This document shows positions 1-9,554 of a DNA stretch of 37,305 bases, in pieces. The notes under the pieces are model-generated. The model searched no databases. It was not told the origin of the DNA and was given only the letters and a program-made list of their open reading frames with translations. Source of the stretch: an uncultured bacterium (lineage in GTDB: Bacteria; CAIJMQ01); the NCBI GenBank assembly GCA_903821905.1, contig CAIJMQ010000018.1:1-37305 (forward strand). Direction: 5' to 3'. The number at the start of each line of letters is the position of its first letter. Positions within the stretch are counted from its first letter, which is position 1. Both the position numbers and the translations under genes were made by a program.

Positions 1-123
1 AAGTTGCACGTTTGGCAGATTCTCGAGCATGATTTAACGAGGGAAGTAATACTGCAGCCAATATTCCTATAATAGCGACCACCACTAAAAGTTCTATCAG
101 GGTAAAACCTTGATGTTTATTCA
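1..123 (-). CDS. Prepilin-type (type IV pilin/pseudopilin) protein, N-terminal part only, runs off window edge
   Basis: Reverse-strand translation [41 protein letters not shown]: class III prepilin signal (G/FTLIE) plus hydrophobic helix. Confidence 0.9.
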
Positions 124-167
124 TCCGTTCCTCCCTTTTATAGTTATAACTTTACATTTTGATTATA

Positions 168-656
168 TTACAGCTTTTCAAGTTTATCAAACTTTGGCAT
201 ATTGCCTTCTGTGTTGGTTTTCGTTACTAAATGGAATACTGTTTTACTCATTTCTTGTTGTATTTCCTCTTGAGTAAGCTGAAGTGATTTTATCTGTTGC
301 GTATTGATGTATAGAAGCCCGCCCAGGAAAATTAGCAGCGCTATCAGAACTCCATTAAAAGCAAACGCAAATTTAAAGATAAAGCTATTTGATAACTTTC
401 TATCTTCAATTAGCTGTTTAGTTATAACTGTATTTAATTTATTTTCCAATTGCGGTAAATAGTTCTCCCAATATCCTTTAGAAGGTTTTTCTTTTGTTTT
501 GAGTTTTATCAGATTGTCTATTCGGGTCATGGCATTAAGATTTCCCATACATTTTTGACATTCAGCAAGGTGTTTCTTAATTTCATCTTTATCGGTTATA
601 TCCAAAGAATTGTCTAAGTAACCCGATAACAACTTCTCTATTTTATTGCAATTCAT
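168..656 (-). CDS. Anti-sigma factor with N-terminal zinc-finger-like domain and one TM helix
   Basis: HLAECQKCMGNL zinc-finger-like motif, central TM segment, directly downstream of an ECF sigma gene. Confidence 0.8.
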   Translation of the reverse strand: MNCNKIEKLLSGYLDNSLDITDKDEIKKHLAECQKCMGNLNAMTRIDNLIKLKTKEKPSKGYWENYLPQLENKLNTVITKQLIEDRKLSNSFIFKFAFAFNGVLIALLIFLGGLLYINTQQIKSLQLTQEEIQQEMSKTVFHLVTKTNTEGNMPKFDKLEKL

Positions 657-678
657 TTATATCTACCCCCTTTCTAAT

Positions 679-1218
679 TTATATATACACTAATTTTTCT
701 TTCAAGTTTTTTCTTGCCTGGAATAAACGCCAAGATATAGTTTTCTCCGGGCAACCTAAAATATTTGCTATTTCTCTATGGGGCAAACCTTCAAGTATGG
801 CCAACTCCACTACCATTCTTTGCTTTAGTGGTAAAGAACCTATGGCTTTTGTTATTTCTTCGTGTAACTGACGCTGTTCTTCAATTTCACCCGGGTCAGA
901 ATTATTTTCAATAGAGATATTCTCATCTAATGCAAATGTTTGCTTTCTCCCGATTTTCTTAAGGTGATTAATCGTCATATTCACAATTATTCTATATATC
1001 CACGTAGAAAAACTTGATTTCTCTTTAAAACTACCGATTGATTCATATGCTTTAATAAAAGCTTCTTGAGAAATATCGTCTGCATCGGCATGGCTATTCG
1101 TCATCCTATAAGCGACAAAATAAATTTGCTGTTTATATTTTTGCACCAATTTACCAAATGCATCTTTATCGCCTGCTTTCACTCTCTTAACCAACGCTAT
1201 ATCTTCATCTTTCCCCAC
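679..1218 (-). CDS. ECF-type RNA polymerase sigma factor (sigma-70 family)
   Basis: Region 2 (DADDISQEAFIKAYESIGSFKEKSSFSTWIYRI) and region 4 (LPLKQRMVVELAILEGLPHREIANILGCPEKTISWRLFQARKNLK). Confidence 0.95.
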   Translation of the reverse strand: MGKDEDIALVKRVKAGDKDAFGKLVQKYKQQIYFVAYRMTNSHADADDISQEAFIKAYESIGSFKEKSSFSTWIYRIIVNMTINHLKKIGRKQTFALDENISIENNSDPGEIEEQRQLHEEITKAIGSLPLKQRMVVELAILEGLPHREIANILGCPEKTISWRLFQARKNLKEKLVYI

Positions 1219-1342
1219 TACCTACTCCTTAGTTTAGACAATTTTTATGTTAAATCCTTTGAATTATTTTTAGAAATTTTTCTTAATACGCAACGTGAGG
1301 ACTGATATAACAATCTTTGGTAGAAGTTGAATTAGTTGATAA

Positions 1343-2629
1343 TTACTCGCTAAATTCTATTCTACCTCCAACAATCGTGCATACAGCTTTTCCCTTGAAT
1401 TCCCATCCTATAAATGGAGAGTTTATGGAGAGAGATTTAATGTCTTCTTGCCTGAACTGCCATTGTTTCCGGGGATCCATTATAGCTAAATCCGCATCAT
1501 GCCCTATTTTTATTTGGCCTTTTTTCAAGTTCAGAATTTTTGCGGGATTGATTGTCAGTTTCTCGACTGCTTCGGAGAGTGTGAGTATTTCCCTTTCCAC
1601 CAATTGCTTCATCACAAGAGACAATGTGGTCTGAAGGCCTATCATCCCAAACGGAGCATTCTCATATTCAAACTCTTTTTCTGTTGAAAGATGGGGCGCA
1701 TGGTCTGAAACAATAGCATCAATCGTTCCGTCTTTAAGGCCTTTTTCTATTGCTTTTATGTCTTCTTTTGTTCTTAAGGGCGGATTTACTTTTGTATTTG
1801 TATCAAATGATTTAACTGCTTCTTCGGTTAATGTAAAGTGATGTGGAGTTACTTCGCAGGTAACTTTTACACCTCTTTTTTTTGCTTCTCTAATAAGTTC
1901 AACCGAACGTTTTGTTGACACATGGCAGATATGAAGCCGTGCACCTGTTAGTTCCGCGAGTAACAAATCCCTAGCGACCATTATTTCTTCTGACTCTTTT
2001 GGTATCCCTTGAAGCCCCAGAACAGTAGAAGTATAACCCTCATTCATACTTCCGCCGATTGACAGATTTTCATCCTCGCAGTGCTCAAGTATCGGGACAT
2101 TAAGCATTAAAGAATATTCCATAGCTCTGCGCATAAGCAGGGAATCTTTTACGCCTTTGCCATCATCTGAAAAACCAACAGCACCCAAGTTTTTAAGTTC
2201 AACCATTTCAGAAAGGGTTTCGCCTTTTCTTTCTTTTGTTATTGCTGCTATTGGATATATATTACAGTGAGCATCTCTTGCTTTTTCCAAGATAAAATCC
2301 AAGGTAGAGGCATTGTCTATGGGAGGAGTTGTGTTCGGCATACAGCAGATGCTTGTAAATCCGCCGTGGACTGCAGCGACACTGCCAGAAAGAATAGTTT
2401 CTACATTTTCTTTCCCGGGTTCGCGAAGATGTGTATGTATATCAATTAAACCAGGAAGAACTATCTTACCCTTTACATCTAAAACTTTTGCGTCTCTTGA
2501 TTTCAGATTTTTACCGATTTTAGAAAACTTCCCGCCTTCAATATAAATATCTAAAACTTTATCCGTTTTGGAAGAGGGGTCAATTACCCTGCCATTTTTA
2601 ATAAGAATTGCGCCTCTTGTTACCATCAT
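1343..2629 (-). CDS. pyrC: Dihydroorotase
   Basis: [12 protein letters not shown] metal-binding motif, SDHAPH motif; overlaps pyrB by 4 nt. Confidence 0.96.
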   Translation of the reverse strand: MMVTRGAILIKNGRVIDPSSKTDKVLDIYIEGGKFSKIGKNLKSRDAKVLDVKGKIVLPGLIDIHTHLREPGKENVETILSGSVAAVHGGFTSICCMPNTTPPIDNASTLDFILEKARDAHCNIYPIAAITKERKGETLSEMVELKNLGAVGFSDDGKGVKDSLLMRRAMEYSLMLNVPILEHCEDENLSIGGSMNEGYTSTVLGLQGIPKESEEIMVARDLLLAELTGARLHICHVSTKRSVELIREAKKRGVKVTCEVTPHHFTLTEEAVKSFDTNTKVNPPLRTKEDIKAIEKGLKDGTIDAIVSDHAPHLSTEKEFEYENAPFGMIGLQTTLSLVMKQLVEREILTLSEAVEKLTINPAKILNLKKGQIKIGHDADLAIMDPRKQWQFRQEDIKSLSINSPFIGWEFKGKAVCTIVGGRIEFSE

Positions 2630-3606
2630 ATTCTCTTCCCTCCGGTTCTACGACCTATAGCCCCGTTTCGTTGAGAGGCATGGGTTGGAGATCCTCCGAG
2701 TAAGATATAAAGTATCGCCATCCTAACAGCCACACCATTTGTCACTTGCTCTAATATAACTGAATTCTTGCCGTCCGCAACTTCAGGGTCTATTTCTACT
2801 CCTCTATTTATTGGACCGGGATGCATAATAAGAACATCCTTTTTCGCCTTCTTTAATCTTTCCTTTGTGATACCAAAATATTGTCTGTATTCTCGTATAG
2901 ATGGGAAGAAGCTGCCTTTTTGTCTTTCCATTTGTATGCGTAGAGCCATTATTACATCAACTTTTTCTATGACCTCATCAAGTGAGTTAAATATTTTTAC
3001 TCCCATATTTGCGAGATATGGCGGTATGAATGTTGGAGGAGCTACTATGAAAACCTCCGCCCCCATTTTAGTTAATCCCCAGATATTTGAGCGAGCAACT
3101 CTGGAAAAACGAATATCGCCTATTATTGCAACTTTGAGATTCTGAAGTTTTCCTTTCTTTTCACGTATCGTGAACATATCAAGAAGTGCCTGCGTAGGAT
3201 GTTCATGTGCACCGTCTCCTGCATTGATTACAGGAACTGATAGTTTTTTTGCCAAAAGATGTGGTATTCCAGCGCCGCTGTGCCGGACTACAACAGCATC
3301 TATTTTCATTGCTTCAATGTTTAGTGCGGTATCAAGAAGAGTTTCGTTTTTAAGAACTGAAGAGCCAGATGTTGAGAAATTCACCGTGTCTGCAGAAAGC
3401 CGTTTCTCTGCCAGCTCGAAAGATATACGTGTGCGTGTTGATGGTTCGAAGAAAAGGTTAACTATTGTCTTACCTCGTAATATTGGAACTTTTTTGATAG
3501 GGCGTTCGGATACTTCCTTGAAAGAAATCGAAGTGTCTAGAATATGAATAATTTCATCTGGGTTTAGTTCTTCAATGCCAAGAAGGTCTTTTCTCTTCCA
3601 ATTCAT
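2626..3606 (-). CDS. pyrB: Aspartate carbamoyltransferase catalytic subunit
   Basis: [21 protein letters not shown] and [11 protein letters not shown] motifs. Confidence 0.97.
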   Translation of the reverse strand: MNWKRKDLLGIEELNPDEIIHILDTSISFKEVSERPIKKVPILRGKTIVNLFFEPSTRTRISFELAEKRLSADTVNFSTSGSSVLKNETLLDTALNIEAMKIDAVVVRHSGAGIPHLLAKKLSVPVINAGDGAHEHPTQALLDMFTIREKKGKLQNLKVAIIGDIRFSRVARSNIWGLTKMGAEVFIVAPPTFIPPYLANMGVKIFNSLDEVIEKVDVIMALRIQMERQKGSFFPSIREYRQYFGITKERLKKAKKDVLIMHPGPINRGVEIDPEVADGKNSVILEQVTNGVAVRMAILYILLGGSPTHASQRNGAIGRRTGGKRI

Positions 3607-4172
3607 CAGGATTTAGCTATTTCTTCTTTATCTAATTTCTGTTTCGTTGCTATTACTCCTTCTTTCCCATCTATTTCTTTGAGTTTTACTTCCACAATCT
3701 CGCCTGCATTTACAGCCATTTTCTTTGATATATAATCGGGCTGAATGGGCAATTCTCTTTCTCCTCTATCTATCAAAACAGCAAGGCGGATAGAGGCAGG
3801 TCTCCCGAAATCCATTAAAGCATCCATCGCCGCTCTTATCGTTCTCCCCGTGAAGAGAACATCGTCGACAAGTATAACATTTTTTCCGTTAATATCGAAA
3901 TCAATTTCGGTTTCACGCACTACCGGGTCAGGTCCCACAGAAGTGAAATCATCACGATAAAGAGTAATATCGAGAATCCCTAAAGGAACATCTGCGCCAG
4001 TTTCTTTTTTTATTTCTTTAACCATCCTGGAAGCAAGTATATTCCCCCTTGACCTTATGCCAACAATCACAAGTTTTGAAAGTGAAGGATAATCTTTGAT
4101 AACTTGAGCAGTTATCTTATCCCAAGCTTCTACCACTTCCTTCTCTTCCATCACATTCTTCTCAACCATCAA
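3606..4172 (-). CDS. pyrR: PyrR-type bifunctional pyrimidine regulator / uracil phosphoribosyltransferase
   Basis: PRTase motif [21 protein letters not shown]; start of pyrR-pyrB-pyrC gene order. Confidence 0.93.
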   Translation of the reverse strand: MMVEKNVMEEKEVVEAWDKITAQVIKDYPSLSKLVIVGIRSRGNILASRMVKEIKKETGADVPLGILDITLYRDDFTSVGPDPVVRETEIDFDINGKNVILVDDVLFTGRTIRAAMDALMDFGRPASIRLAVLIDRGERELPIQPDYISKKMAVNAGEIVEVKLKEIDGKEGVIATKQKLDKEEIAKS

Positions 4173-4195
4173 TAATAACTCCTTCTAAGTTGGGG

Positions 4196-4224
4196 AAAAT
4201 ATCAAAATCACGAGTAATAGTCAA
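4196..4224 (-). promoter_or_regulatory. Candidate sigma-70 promoter for pyrRBC
   Basis: Minus strand TTGACT - 17 nt - TATTTT; predicted TSS about 4189, about 17 nt before the pyrR start codon. Confidence 0.5.
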
Positions 4225-4244
4225 ATGGAGAAGGCATTGTTTGT

Positions 4245-4273
4245 TTGACTCAAAAAGTAGAAAATGCTATGCT
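4245..4273 (+). promoter_or_regulatory. Candidate sigma-70 promoter for tRNA-Asn
   Basis: TTGACT - 17 nt - TATGCT, about 44 nt upstream of the tRNA. Confidence 0.55.
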
Positions 4274-4316
4274 GCCAACATTAACAGGTCTTTGATTTTA
4301 TTAATAATCAGAAATT

Positions 4317-4389
4317 TCCCTGGTAGCTCAATCGGTAGAGCGGGTGGCTGTTAACCACTAGGTCGGGGGTTCGAGTCCCTCCCAGGGAG
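4317..4389 (+). tRNA. tRNA-Asn(GTT)
   Basis: Acceptor TCCCTGG/CCAGGGA, D-arm AGCTCAATCGGTAGAGC, anticodon loop CTGTTAA, T-arm GGGGGTTCGAGTCCCTC; CCA not encoded. Confidence 0.96.
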
Positions 4390-4614
4390 CTAAAGATTGC
4401 TATCTGTGCGGTTGAGAATTGTGTTGAAAAAGTTTTGTATATATTACTCGGTTTTTCTACCTTCCTATATAGAGTTCTGAAGTAATAACTGTAAATGGGG
4501 ATTCTTTATTTTATCCCCGAATTTACAAACAGCTCATAAACCTGGCTAGCCCAATTGTAACAGTATTTTGCAGTTAAATAAGTAAGAACATTTTTTGAAG
4601 GAGAATATTAAAAA

Positions 4615-5688
4615 ATGAAAATAGGACTTATAGGCCTGCCACAAGCAGGGAAGAAAACACTTTTCAGACTGCTTACGCAATACACATTTTCCGAGAAAGA
4701 TTTAGTTTCCAGTAAAACTGTTGAAAGCCTTGCTCAAATAAAAGACCCCAGGTTTGACCATCTTGCTTCGGCATATAAACCTAAAAAAATTACCCGTGCT
4801 CGAGTTGACATTGAATTACTCCCCAATTTAGAACCTGATTCAATAGAGAAGGGAAACATATTTAAAGATATTTCTGAACTTGATGCTGTTTGTCATGTAG
4901 TTAGGGCTTTCAATGATGATACTGTTTATCATATAAATGGCTCGGTAGATTTCACGCGTGACATAGACAGTGTTAATTCCGAGCTTATACTTAATGACCT
5001 GCTTTTTATCGAAAAAAGATTGGAGCGTATAGAAAATAATTTAAAGAGAATTAAAGACGTGGAGGCAATAAAAGAAAAAGAGCTTTTACTCAAGCTTAAA
5101 GCACAATTGGACAAGGAACTGCCTCTTCGGTTAATTAACCTAACTGACCAGGAAGCAAAGATTATTACGAGTTACCCGTTTATTACCGCAAAAAAGATGA
5201 TAGTTGTATTGAACGTTTCTGAAAACGAAATTAACAATACCGTGAATCTTGAAAAATTGAATAAGGAATATCAAGATAGAGATATTTACATTCTGCAAAT
5301 TTGTGCAAAAGTAGAATCAGAAATTGCTGAACTTGGAACTAACCAGGAGAGAGAAGAATTTCTTACAGTGCTTGGGATTAAGGAACCCGCGATAGATGCT
5401 CTAACACGCACGTGCATAAAGGCACTGGATTTGATATCTTTTTTTACAGTCGGTTCCGATGAAGTCCGGCAATGGCTGGTAAAAGCAAATTCATCAGCCC
5501 CCGTAGCAGCAGGTGTTATACACAGCGATTTGCAAAAAGGATTTATTCGGGCTGAGGTAATGAAATATGCTGATTTCTCAGCTCTGGGAAGCGAAGACAA
5601 ATTAAGACAAGCAGGCAAGGTTTCCCTTAAAGGGAAAGATTATATCGTTGAAGACGGCGATATAATGGATATTAAATTTAATGTTTGA
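4615..5688 (+). CDS. Divergent YchF/OLA1 (DUF933)-family P-loop protein
   Basis: N-terminal GLIGLPQAGKKTLF, DAVCHVVRAFNDD, C-terminal VIHSDLQKGFIRAEVMKYADF and VEDGDIMDIKFNV typical of YchF TGS/DUF933; RBS GGAG upstream. Confidence 0.85.
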   Translation: MKIGLIGLPQAGKKTLFRLLTQYTFSEKDLVSSKTVESLAQIKDPRFDHLASAYKPKKITRARVDIELLPNLEPDSIEKGNIFKDISELDAVCHVVRAFNDDTVYHINGSVDFTRDIDSVNSELILNDLLFIEKRLERIENNLKRIKDVEAIKEKELLLKLKAQLDKELPLRLINLTDQEAKIITSYPFITAKKMIVVLNVSENEINNTVNLEKLNKEYQDRDIYILQICAKVESEIAELGTNQEREEFLTVLGIKEPAIDALTRTCIKALDLISFFTVGSDEVRQWLVKANSSAPVAAGVIHSDLQKGFIRAEVMKYADFSALGSEDKLRQAGKVSLKGKDYIVEDGDIMDIKFNV

Positions 5689-5707
5689 TTGCTTTCCCCT
5701 CAATTAC

Positions 5708-5736
5708 TTGTTTTATATTTTTAAATATGGTAGTAT
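5708..5736 (+). promoter_or_regulatory. Candidate promoter for the leader of the 5866-6543 gene
   Basis: TTGTTT - 17 nt - TAGTAT. Confidence 0.4.
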
Positions 5737-5800
5737 GATGTCCAGATTGATTAAGCGAGTGGTAGTATTTGGAATTATAAATTTTTCTAAAGAGATTATG

Positions 5801-5828
5801 CCTCGGCATTTTATGTCGAGGTTTTTTT
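5801..5828 (+). terminator. Intrinsic terminator-like hairpin
   Basis: CCTCGGCAT-TTT-ATGTCGAGG followed by TTTTTTT. Confidence 0.8.
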
Positions 5829-5865
5829 ATTTATAATAGAAAAAGAATAAAAAAAGGAGGAAAAG

Positions 5866-6543
5866 ATGGGGAATTTAGGAGAGATGTTAGTAGTACCTGC
5901 AAAAACGATGCTTACGCAAGTGGGCAATTTTGCGGTCAGCATACTGCTGGTACTTGTTATTCTTCTTGTTGGTTGGCTTATCTCCAAGTTTATCATAAAG
6001 GTTGGTGTTACCAAGATATTAGAACTATTAAAACTTGATAAGCTTTCCAAGAGCATCGAGTTTGATGATTTATTGGCAAAGGGAGGCATAAGTATTTCAC
6101 TATCCGAGTTAGTAGGAGTAATCTGTTATTGGATAGCCTTGTTGATTACTTTTATGGTTGCTCTCAATGCGGTAGGGTTAGTTATAGCTGCCAATCTATT
6201 AAATCAAATAGTGCTTTTCATACCTAATATTATAGCAGCCATATTTATCCTGGTAGCCGGGATGTTTGTAGCTGTAACATTGAAAACTATAGTGAAAACT
6301 GCCGCCGGAAACGCCGGGATATCTCAGGCTGCTCTCTTAAGCAAAATTACAGAAGTTGTAATTATGGTATTTGCTATTGCCATGGCTTTAGAACAACTGC
6401 AGATCGGCACCACAATTATCAATACCGTGATAACCATTATATTGGGTTCATTGGGCTTGGGATTTGCGCTGGCATTGGGCTTGGGCTGTAAGGATATTGT
6501 TGGTAAATCTGTAGCGGAATTTATTAATAAGTTGAAAAAATAA
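5866..6543 (+). CDS. Membrane protein with conserved TM-helix repeats related to small-conductance mechanosensitive channels
   Basis: Multiple TM helices and C-terminal ILGSLGLGFALALGLGCKDIVG; RBS AGGAGG. Confidence 0.75.
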   Translation: MGNLGEMLVVPAKTMLTQVGNFAVSILLVLVILLVGWLISKFIIKVGVTKILELLKLDKLSKSIEFDDLLAKGGISISLSELVGVICYWIALLITFMVALNAVGLVIAANLLNQIVLFIPNIIAAIFILVAGMFVAVTLKTIVKTAAGNAGISQAALLSKITEVVIMVFAIAMALEQLQIGTTIINTVITIILGSLGLGFALALGLGCKDIVGKSVAEFINKLKK

Positions 6544-6578
6544 ATAGACATTATATAATATAACTTAAAGTCCATTAA

Positions 6579-6612
6579 CCCTCTGTGATAGAATATATTG
6601 CAGAGGGTTTTT
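6579..6612 (+). terminator. Intrinsic terminator
   Basis: CCCTCTG...CAGAGGG followed by TTTTT, 36 nt after the upstream stop codon. Confidence 0.8.
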
Positions 6613-6644
6613 GTTTATAACAAAAATAAAAGGGGGATTTTTAG

Positions 6645-6998
6645 ATGTCTATTATTAAAGAGTTTAAGGAGTTTATAGGCAAAGGAAATGCGGTCGATAT
6701 GGCAATAGGTATCATAATCGGTGCCGCTTTCGGTAAAATTGTTACTTCTTTAGTAAACGACGTTGTCATGCCTCCTTTAGGAATATTGGTTGGTGGGGTT
6801 GATTTTAAGAATCTAAGGGCAACACTTAAAGCGGCGACAGATAATACACCAGCAGTTACTTTAAATTATGGGCAATTCATAAATACAGTGATTGATTTCT
6901 TGATTGTAGCATTTGTTATTTTCTTAATGATAAAAGGAATTAATAGTCTAAATAGACAAGTTCAAGCGAAAACAGTAGATGGGAAAAAGGCCAAGTAA
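6645..6998 (+). CDS. mscL: Large-conductance mechanosensitive channel
   Basis: [54 protein letters not shown] is characteristic of MscL. Confidence 0.97.
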   Translation: MSIIKEFKEFIGKGNAVDMAIGIIIGAAFGKIVTSLVNDVVMPPLGILVGGVDFKNLRATLKAATDNTPAVTLNYGQFINTVIDFLIVAFVIFLMIKGINSLNRQVQAKTVDGKKAK

Positions 6999-7011
6999 CA
7001 ATTAAAAAGAT

Positions 7012-7040
7012 TTGAAATATTTTTTTTATTTTGTTAGCAT
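7012..7040 (+). promoter_or_regulatory. Candidate promoter for the riboswitch-pflB transcript
   Basis: TTGAAA (7012-7017) - 17 nt - TAGCAT (7035-7040); predicted +1 near 7047, where riboswitch P1 begins. Confidence 0.5.
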
Positions 7041-7046
7041 ATAATT

Positions 7047-7132
7047 GACGTCTCAAAACTGGCGGGTAACCTTTACACATGGAATAACCATGGGGAATTG
7101 AGATGTCATTAGTTCATGCCGCCCGCCTGGGC
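7047..7132 (+). promoter_or_regulatory. ZTP (pfl-motif) riboswitch upstream of pflB
   Basis: P1 GACGTCTCAA(7047-7056)/TTGAGATGTC(7098-7107); conserved AACTGGCGGG...CCATGGGGA core; 3' hairpin GCCC-GCCT-GGGC (7121-7132) matching the conserved CCGCCTGGGCA end, with loop GCC able to form a pseudoknot with GGC of ACTGGCG; gene context (pyruvate formate-lyase) fits the known class. Confidence 0.88.
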
Positions 7133-7193
7133 AAATACAAGCTGTTTACCAGGCTGGCAAACCTTCTAAAGGTAACAGCTCCGGGAGTTTAAA

Positions 7194-9425
7194 ATGAAGA
7201 AGAGTACCTGGAGAAATTTCAAAGGTCATCTCTGGCAAAGAGAGATAAACGTCAGGGATTTCATTCAGAACAACTACATTCCTTACAATGGAGATTCATC
7301 TTTCCTAAAAGGTCCCACAAACAGAACGCAAAATCTTAAAAGTAAAGTCGATAAACTATTCAAGCTTGAAAAAAAGAAAGGCGGAGTGCTTGACATAGAT
7401 ACAAAAACCGTATCTTCGCTCTTGACTTACGGTCCCGGTTACATAGACAAAAAAAACGAAATCATAGTAGGGCTTCAAACCGATAAACCATTAAAGAGAG
7501 GAGTCAATCCTTTCGGCGGGATAAAGATGGTCAGGAAGTCCTGCCAAGCCTATGGCTACAAGCTGGATAAAAGAATAGAAGATTACTTCCATTTCAGGAC
7601 TACACACAACGACGGAGTATTTAGGGTTTATACTGAAGAAATGAAAAAAGCGAGGGAAAACGGGGTCATAACCGGTCTTCCTGATGCTTACGGTAGAGGA
7701 AGAATTATAGGTGATTATAGGAGAGTCCCCCTTTATGGTGTAGATTTCCTTATAGAAAAAAAGCGTGCTGACAGAAATCTGCTGGGCAGAAAGTTAATGG
7801 ACAAAGAAAATATAAAACTTTCCGAGGAACTTTACAGCCAGATCGATTTTTTGGATAAGCTCAAGGATATGGCAAAGATGTATGGATTCAACATCTCCAG
7901 GCCAGCTTCAAATTCTGTAGAGGCAACTCAGTGGTTATATTTTGCATATTTGGGTGCAATAAAAGAACAGAACGGCGCCGCAATGTCGCTGGGCAGAATA
8001 AACACTTTCCTGGATATTTATTTTGAACGCGATTTAAAAGAAGGCTTATTAACCGAAGAAAATGTGCAGGAAACAATAGATGATTTCGTAATAAAACTGA
8101 GAATGGCAAGACAATTAAGAACCCCTGAATACGACGAACTTTTTGCCGGAGACCCGTTATGGATAACTGAATCCGTAGGAGGTATGGGAACAAATGGGAA
8201 AACACTTGTAACAAAAAGTTCTTTCAGGTTCTTAAATACTTTATATAATCTCGGCTCGTCATCAGAGCCAAATCTTACTGTTTTATGGTCAAAGAAGCTC
8301 CCCAAAAATTTCAAACAATTCTGCGCAAAAGTATCAATTGAAACAAATTCTATCCAATACGAAAATGACGACATGATGAGACCTCTTTATGGTGACGATT
8401 ATGGGATAGCTTGTTGTGTCTCTGCGATGAAATTAGGGAAACAGATGCAATATTTCGGTGCACGCTGCAACCTTCCCAAGGTTTTACTTATGGCTCTCAA
8501 CGGAGGGAAAGATGAGTTGACCGGAGAACAAATCGGACCAAAGTTACCTGTTTATAAAACCGAGAAACTTGATTACAAAGAGGTAATGAAGAGGTATAAC
8601 TTCTACCAGAAATGGCTCTGCAATCTTTATGTAAATACAATGAATGTAATACATTTCATGCACGATAAATATGCTTACGAGAAACTGCAGATGGCACTCC
8701 ACGACACGGATGTGGAAAGATTTATGGCTTTCGGAATCGCAGGATTATCTGTAATTGCAGATTCAATTAGCGCCATTAAATACGCAAATGTTAAGCCGAC
8801 ATATGGTAAAAACGGGCTTATTACAGATTTTAAAATTAATGGTGATTTTCCCAAATATGGGAACGATGATAACAGGGTGGATATGATGGCGACAAAAATA
8901 GTGACGGATTTTTATAATAATCTCAAGAAAACTCCAGCATATAGAAATTCAAAACATACTTTATCGATTCTGACAATAACTTCAAACATTGTTTACGGTA
9001 AAAAAACAGGCGCTACTCCCGACGGTAGAAAAAAGGGACAACCATTTGCTCCAGGTGCAAACCCTATGCATCAGAGAGATTCTGCCGGAGCACTAGCATC
9101 TTTGAATTCGGTATCCAAAATACCATATCAATGCTGTAGAGATGGGATTTCCAACACTTTCAGTATTCTTCCCAGTGTTATAGGGAAAGGGATACACGAA
9201 CAAATAGATAATCTTGTAACGATGCTAGACGGATATTTCTTAAAAGGCGGACACCATCTAAACGTAAATGTACTAAACAGGGAGCAACTTGTTGATGCGA
9301 TGAAAAACCCACAGAAGTATCCCAATCTTACCATAAGAGTTTCCGGTTATGCGGTCAATTTCCACAAACTTAGTAAACAACAACAGAAAGAAGTCATCTC
9401 ACGAACCTTCCATTGCAGTATTTAA
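7194..9425 (+). CDS. pflB: Pyruvate formate-lyase (formate C-acetyltransferase)
   Basis: Catalytic Cys-Cys motif [10 protein letters not shown] and glycyl-radical loop [16 protein letters not shown] near the C-terminus. Confidence 0.96.
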   Translation: MKKSTWRNFKGHLWQREINVRDFIQNNYIPYNGDSSFLKGPTNRTQNLKSKVDKLFKLEKKKGGVLDIDTKTVSSLLTYGPGYIDKKNEIIVGLQTDKPLKRGVNPFGGIKMVRKSCQAYGYKLDKRIEDYFHFRTTHNDGVFRVYTEEMKKARENGVITGLPDAYGRGRIIGDYRRVPLYGVDFLIEKKRADRNLLGRKLMDKENIKLSEELYSQIDFLDKLKDMAKMYGFNISRPASNSVEATQWLYFAYLGAIKEQNGAAMSLGRINTFLDIYFERDLKEGLLTEENVQETIDDFVIKLRMARQLRTPEYDELFAGDPLWITESVGGMGTNGKTLVTKSSFRFLNTLYNLGSSSEPNLTVLWSKKLPKNFKQFCAKVSIETNSIQYENDDMMRPLYGDDYGIACCVSAMKLGKQMQYFGARCNLPKVLLMALNGGKDELTGEQIGPKLPVYKTEKLDYKEVMKRYNFYQKWLCNLYVNTMNVIHFMHDKYAYEKLQMALHDTDVERFMAFGIAGLSVIADSISAIKYANVKPTYGKNGLITDFKINGDFPKYGNDDNRVDMMATKIVTDFYNNLKKTPAYRNSKHTLSILTITSNIVYGKKTGATPDGRKKGQPFAPGANPMHQRDSAGALASLNSVSKIPYQCCRDGISNTFSILPSVIGKGIHEQIDNLVTMLDGYFLKGGHHLNVNVLNREQLVDAMKNPQKYPNLTIRVSGYAVNFHKLSKQQQKEVISRTFHCSI

Positions 9426-9433
9426 TAAAATAT

Positions 9434-9538
9434 GATTACGGAGATTATTAACTGTAGATTACAGAGATTAAAAACTGCCAAATTACACAGACAAACAAAA
9501 TCTTTAATCGCTGAAATCTTTTAGAAATCTCTGCAATC
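9434..9538. repeat. Degenerate direct/inverted repeats between pflB and pflA
   Basis: GATTACGGAGATTA (9434), GATTACAGAGATTA (9457) and inverted AAATCTCTGCAATC (9525-9538). Confidence 0.6.
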
Positions 9539-9554
9539 AAATGTTTTAGATTAT

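Noticed and set aside
1066-3960. Plus-strand ORFs opposite sigma, pyrC, pyrB and pyrR
   Set aside because: Shadow ORFs antisense to strongly supported genes.
6579-6612. mscL leader attenuator
   Set aside because: The hairpin lies 36 nt after the upstream stop and no separate promoter was seen before it; ordinary terminator is the simpler reading.
7888-8374. Minus-strand ORFs inside pflB
   Set aside because: Fully antisense to a gene with catalytic motifs intact, no recognisable domains.
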